A DNA stretch of 64,000 nucleotides from Vespa crabro (taxonomy: Eukaryota > Arthropoda > Insecta > Hymenoptera > Vespidae). The position numbers were made by a program, and so were the translations under genes. A model generated the notes under the pieces. That model made no database searches. It was not told the origin of the DNA and saw only the letters and a list, made by a program, of their open reading frames with translations. Positions 61,432 to 64,000 of this stretch are shown in pieces. The DNA is taken from assembly GCF_910589235.1 (NCBI RefSeq), contig NC_060979.1, positions 992,001 to 1,056,000 on the forward strand, in the 5' to 3' direction. Position 1 is the first letter of the stretch, and every line of letters starts with the position of its first letter.

Positions 61432-64000
61432 GCAGAATTAAATTAATGCGCTTTTAAAAAAATTATGAAAGTTTAAAATAAACGTTCCTTCCTTCCTTTT
61501 ACTTTGGATAGAGATGTTGCTTGAACGAAGTCTATCTTTGCACTGAAGCTGTACCCCTCTACTTTCGATTATAAACTCAATATTTTTTTTAACAACCTTG
61601 CTTCTTTTACGCATAATCGAAGGTAAGTAGCCTGAAATAAAAATAGAAGGTAATAACTGGTTAGAACAAGTTTTTATTCTTAATGCATACAATGAGGCCA
61701 TAAAAATTTTAAATCAAGAGTCTTTTAAAAATGATTGTCAATCATAAATGAGCATTCAAGAAAGAAGGAAAAAACAGGTGTATTTATCATTTTATATAAA
61801 ATTATAAAAGCATTTCAATAAGATTATTTAAGATACATATCTTATGCTCAGAAGATACGATAATTAAAAAGTACTTAAATATTATATATGATTTCATCTA
61901 GAAACAATTCATTCACCGATCATTACTTGTTAACTTTCTTTTCGGTTCATTCCATTTATTCATATACTTTCATTTGATAGTAGAAAAATGATCGACTACA
62001 TCCAATATTTTGTGATTATCATTCAAAAGTATGGAATCAATTTATATGGAATGATTATACTCAATAAAATTGTACTCCTTTTGAATAATAATCGAAATCC
62101 CTGAAATGATACTTGATTATCCTAATAAATAAATAATTTAGGATATTTCACACATTATATTACATAATCAAATATTAATTGAGAATTTAAATAAAGTAGA
62201 AATAATTATTATTATAATAAATAAATAATTTAAGATATGTCATATATTATACTATATAAATAAATTTTTTATGAATATTCTTATTATAATTAAGAATGTG
62301 ATTGGATAGTTACCTTATAAATTATAATTGATAAATAATTAATATTTATTTAAAATTAGAATTATAAGATATTGAATTATTTTAGAATCTTGTGTTTAAT
62401 TAAATATTAAGTGGAATTTAAAAAGTAAGAAGATTATTGAAATAAAGAATATTTTTTAAATTAAGAAAAAAAAAAGAAATATTTAAAAATAAGAATTCAA
62501 TTATAACATAATATAATGTATAAATAATTAATTAATGTATATATTTAAATTATAGAATATATTTATTAATTAATTATTATTATTTATATTTGTTAATAAA
62601 TTTTATTATATTTTAAAATGGACTCAGATTCGCAAATACATCTTGCAGTTGATCTTATCTTTAAAAAATCAAGAATTCATCTTTTGTGCCATTGAATGAG
62701 AAAACCATACAAAACTATCTTTCAAGTGAATAATTTAATTCTCTTTCAAAGAAGTGGTTATGCTCTCTTGATTTTATTTCTGTTTTTTTCAATTAATTTC
62801 GTGTAAACATAAAAGTTCGTTCATATTGTAAATATTCTAAAATCAAAAATATTAATGTATTTTATATAATGGAAGGTAAACGTACTCTAATCTAAATAAA
62901 ATAATAAAACAAATCTTTTGATGAGTCGATCGTACTTTTTATCTCAATTTCATATTTGTTCATTTAAATATTTTGAAAGAATATTAATAATATTTTCTTA
63001 CGATATAATTAATAATATATTTAATAATATATTCTTATAATTTTAATAATATAATAATATATTCTTACAAATTTTTCAATTTGGATTATATACATGGAAT
63101 ATACAAAATAAGTAATCGAGAATTTTATGACAAATAATGTAGAAAGTATACACAGAAAAATTGCTTAAGCCAATGTTTAGTATATCGTAATGAGCGATCG
63201 TGTCGTTCAATTCGTCGTCAGTAATGGAATTATCCTTAAATACGTAATTATCAACATGAATATCTTCGTTGAATCTGAAAGATCAGATCTATCAGTATGA
63301 GTTAATTCAATTGATTCTAATCATTATTTGTTTTGATTAAGAAAATATTATCTAAAAGTACATGAGCTCATTAGACTATTTACATTCGATTATTTACATG
63401 TTATCAATCCATTCTCGATATGTAAATATTACAAAAAATGTTACAACAATTAACATACATCATTTATTGTTTTCTTTTACAATAATTACTATTAACCAAT
63501 TTCTGGATGAAATATTTCAATCGGTATCGTGTCAATATTCTTGGACACCTCATTCTGAACGACTGATTTCACATGTAACGTAAGTATTCGGTCATATTTC
63601 AAGTAATACGAAATTAAAAAATTGTATAAGTGTATTATTAATTAACGCGTATCATCTATTTTTTAAATATATTTTTATATTAATAAATGTAAAAGTGATA
63701 TAAAAGATTTATACTTGGAGATAATAAACGTTCTGCGTTATATTATCGTCGAGCGATTTGTCGTCCATAGAATCAATCAAATTGATCAACTTGTCGGATT
63801 GTACCAGATAATTAGCATAACTCGTAAATACATGAACGAAATTCTGAAATATTAATAATAACGGACATTTGCTAATGTCAGAATTTTCATTGAAAAATTC
63901 AATTTTTGACATTTACTTCAACAAATTTATCGCATTCTTCAAACTTCGAACATCAATAGCTGTCGCTAATGACATTTTCTTGTTGAACTTGACAGTCATG
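61432..64000 (-). pseudogene. Degenerate FAR pseudogene, copy 2, cut by the window edge
   Basis: Counterpart of 17,310-19,900, with the same decayed exons. Exon 3 lies at about 63,846-63,715 (FVHVFTSYANY) and the window stops within exon 2. Very few differences from copy 1 are visible over 62.2-63.9 kb. Confidence 0.75.

Larger units (their letters stand above)
45030..64000 (+). repeat. Segmental duplication, copy 2 (copy 1 at about 1,088-20,000)
   Basis: Gene order, orientation, relics and microsatellites follow copy 1 with offsets of 43,942 (FAR1 exons 2-8), 43,930 (8-10 kb), 43,868 (15 kb) and 44,170 (19 kb). The offset changes come from indels, mainly microsatellite and minisatellite length, and from a deletion in the FAR-B copy. 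The match continues to the window edge, so the true length is unknown. Confidence 0.93.

Noticed and set aside
1..64000. CRISPR arrays, tRNA genes, rRNA genes, bacterial-type genes
   Set aside because: No regularly spaced repeats with unique spacers, no cloverleaf-like conserved boxes and no prokaryotic gene organisation were seen.

Overview
The window is strongly AT-rich eukaryotic DNA with short spliceosomal introns (about 70-1000 bp), D,D34D mariner relics, a Tc1-like relic and TTAA-flanked piggyBac-type elements. This composition, together with a lineage-specific expansion of insect-type fatty acyl-CoA reductases (FARs), points to an insect, most likely a hymenopteran such as a bee. The species cannot be fixed from sequence alone. 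No bacterial operons, CRISPR arrays, rRNA genes or tRNA genes were seen.

The only cellular gene family found is the FAR family (NAD(P)-binding Rossmann domain followed by a C-terminal 'Sterile' domain). These membrane-associated enzymes reduce fatty acyl-CoA to fatty alcohol for waxes, cuticular lipids and pheromones. Three copies have complete 8-exon open reading frames with usable splice sites: FAR1a (minus, 1306-3752), FAR-C (minus, 25580-29081) and FAR1b (minus, 45248-47685). Two long plus-strand pseudogenes (13251-16196 and 57124 to about 59830), two long minus-strand pseudogenes (17310-19900 and 61430 to the window end) and more than a dozen exon-sized relics lie between them.

Layout: 1.1-20 kb is repeated in direct orientation at 45-64 kb (about 19 kb, offset 43.9-44.2 kb, still matching at the right edge). 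Inside it, 10.5-14.6 kb is also present inverted at 27.7-32.0 kb, carrying exons 1-2 of FAR-C. The 16.5-25.5 kb zone is a graveyard of FAR relics plus a dead mariner and a 114-bp TTAA MITE. The 32-36 kb zone holds mariner, Tc1 and piggyBac remnants. The 36.5-40.8 kb zone has no recognisable gene. The 40.8-44.6 kb zone holds FAR exon-1 relics, a second TTAA element, a less AT-rich foreign-looking block with a nested mariner, and a truncated mariner.

The main message is a fast birth-and-death FAR array: intact genes, pseudogenes that share nonsense codons between copies, a mosaic pattern among three repeat copies that suggests interlocus gene conversion, and a minisatellite built from FAR 3' flanking DNA. 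Exon coordinates were derived by hand from splice signals, reading phase and comparison among paralogs. No search or alignment was run.
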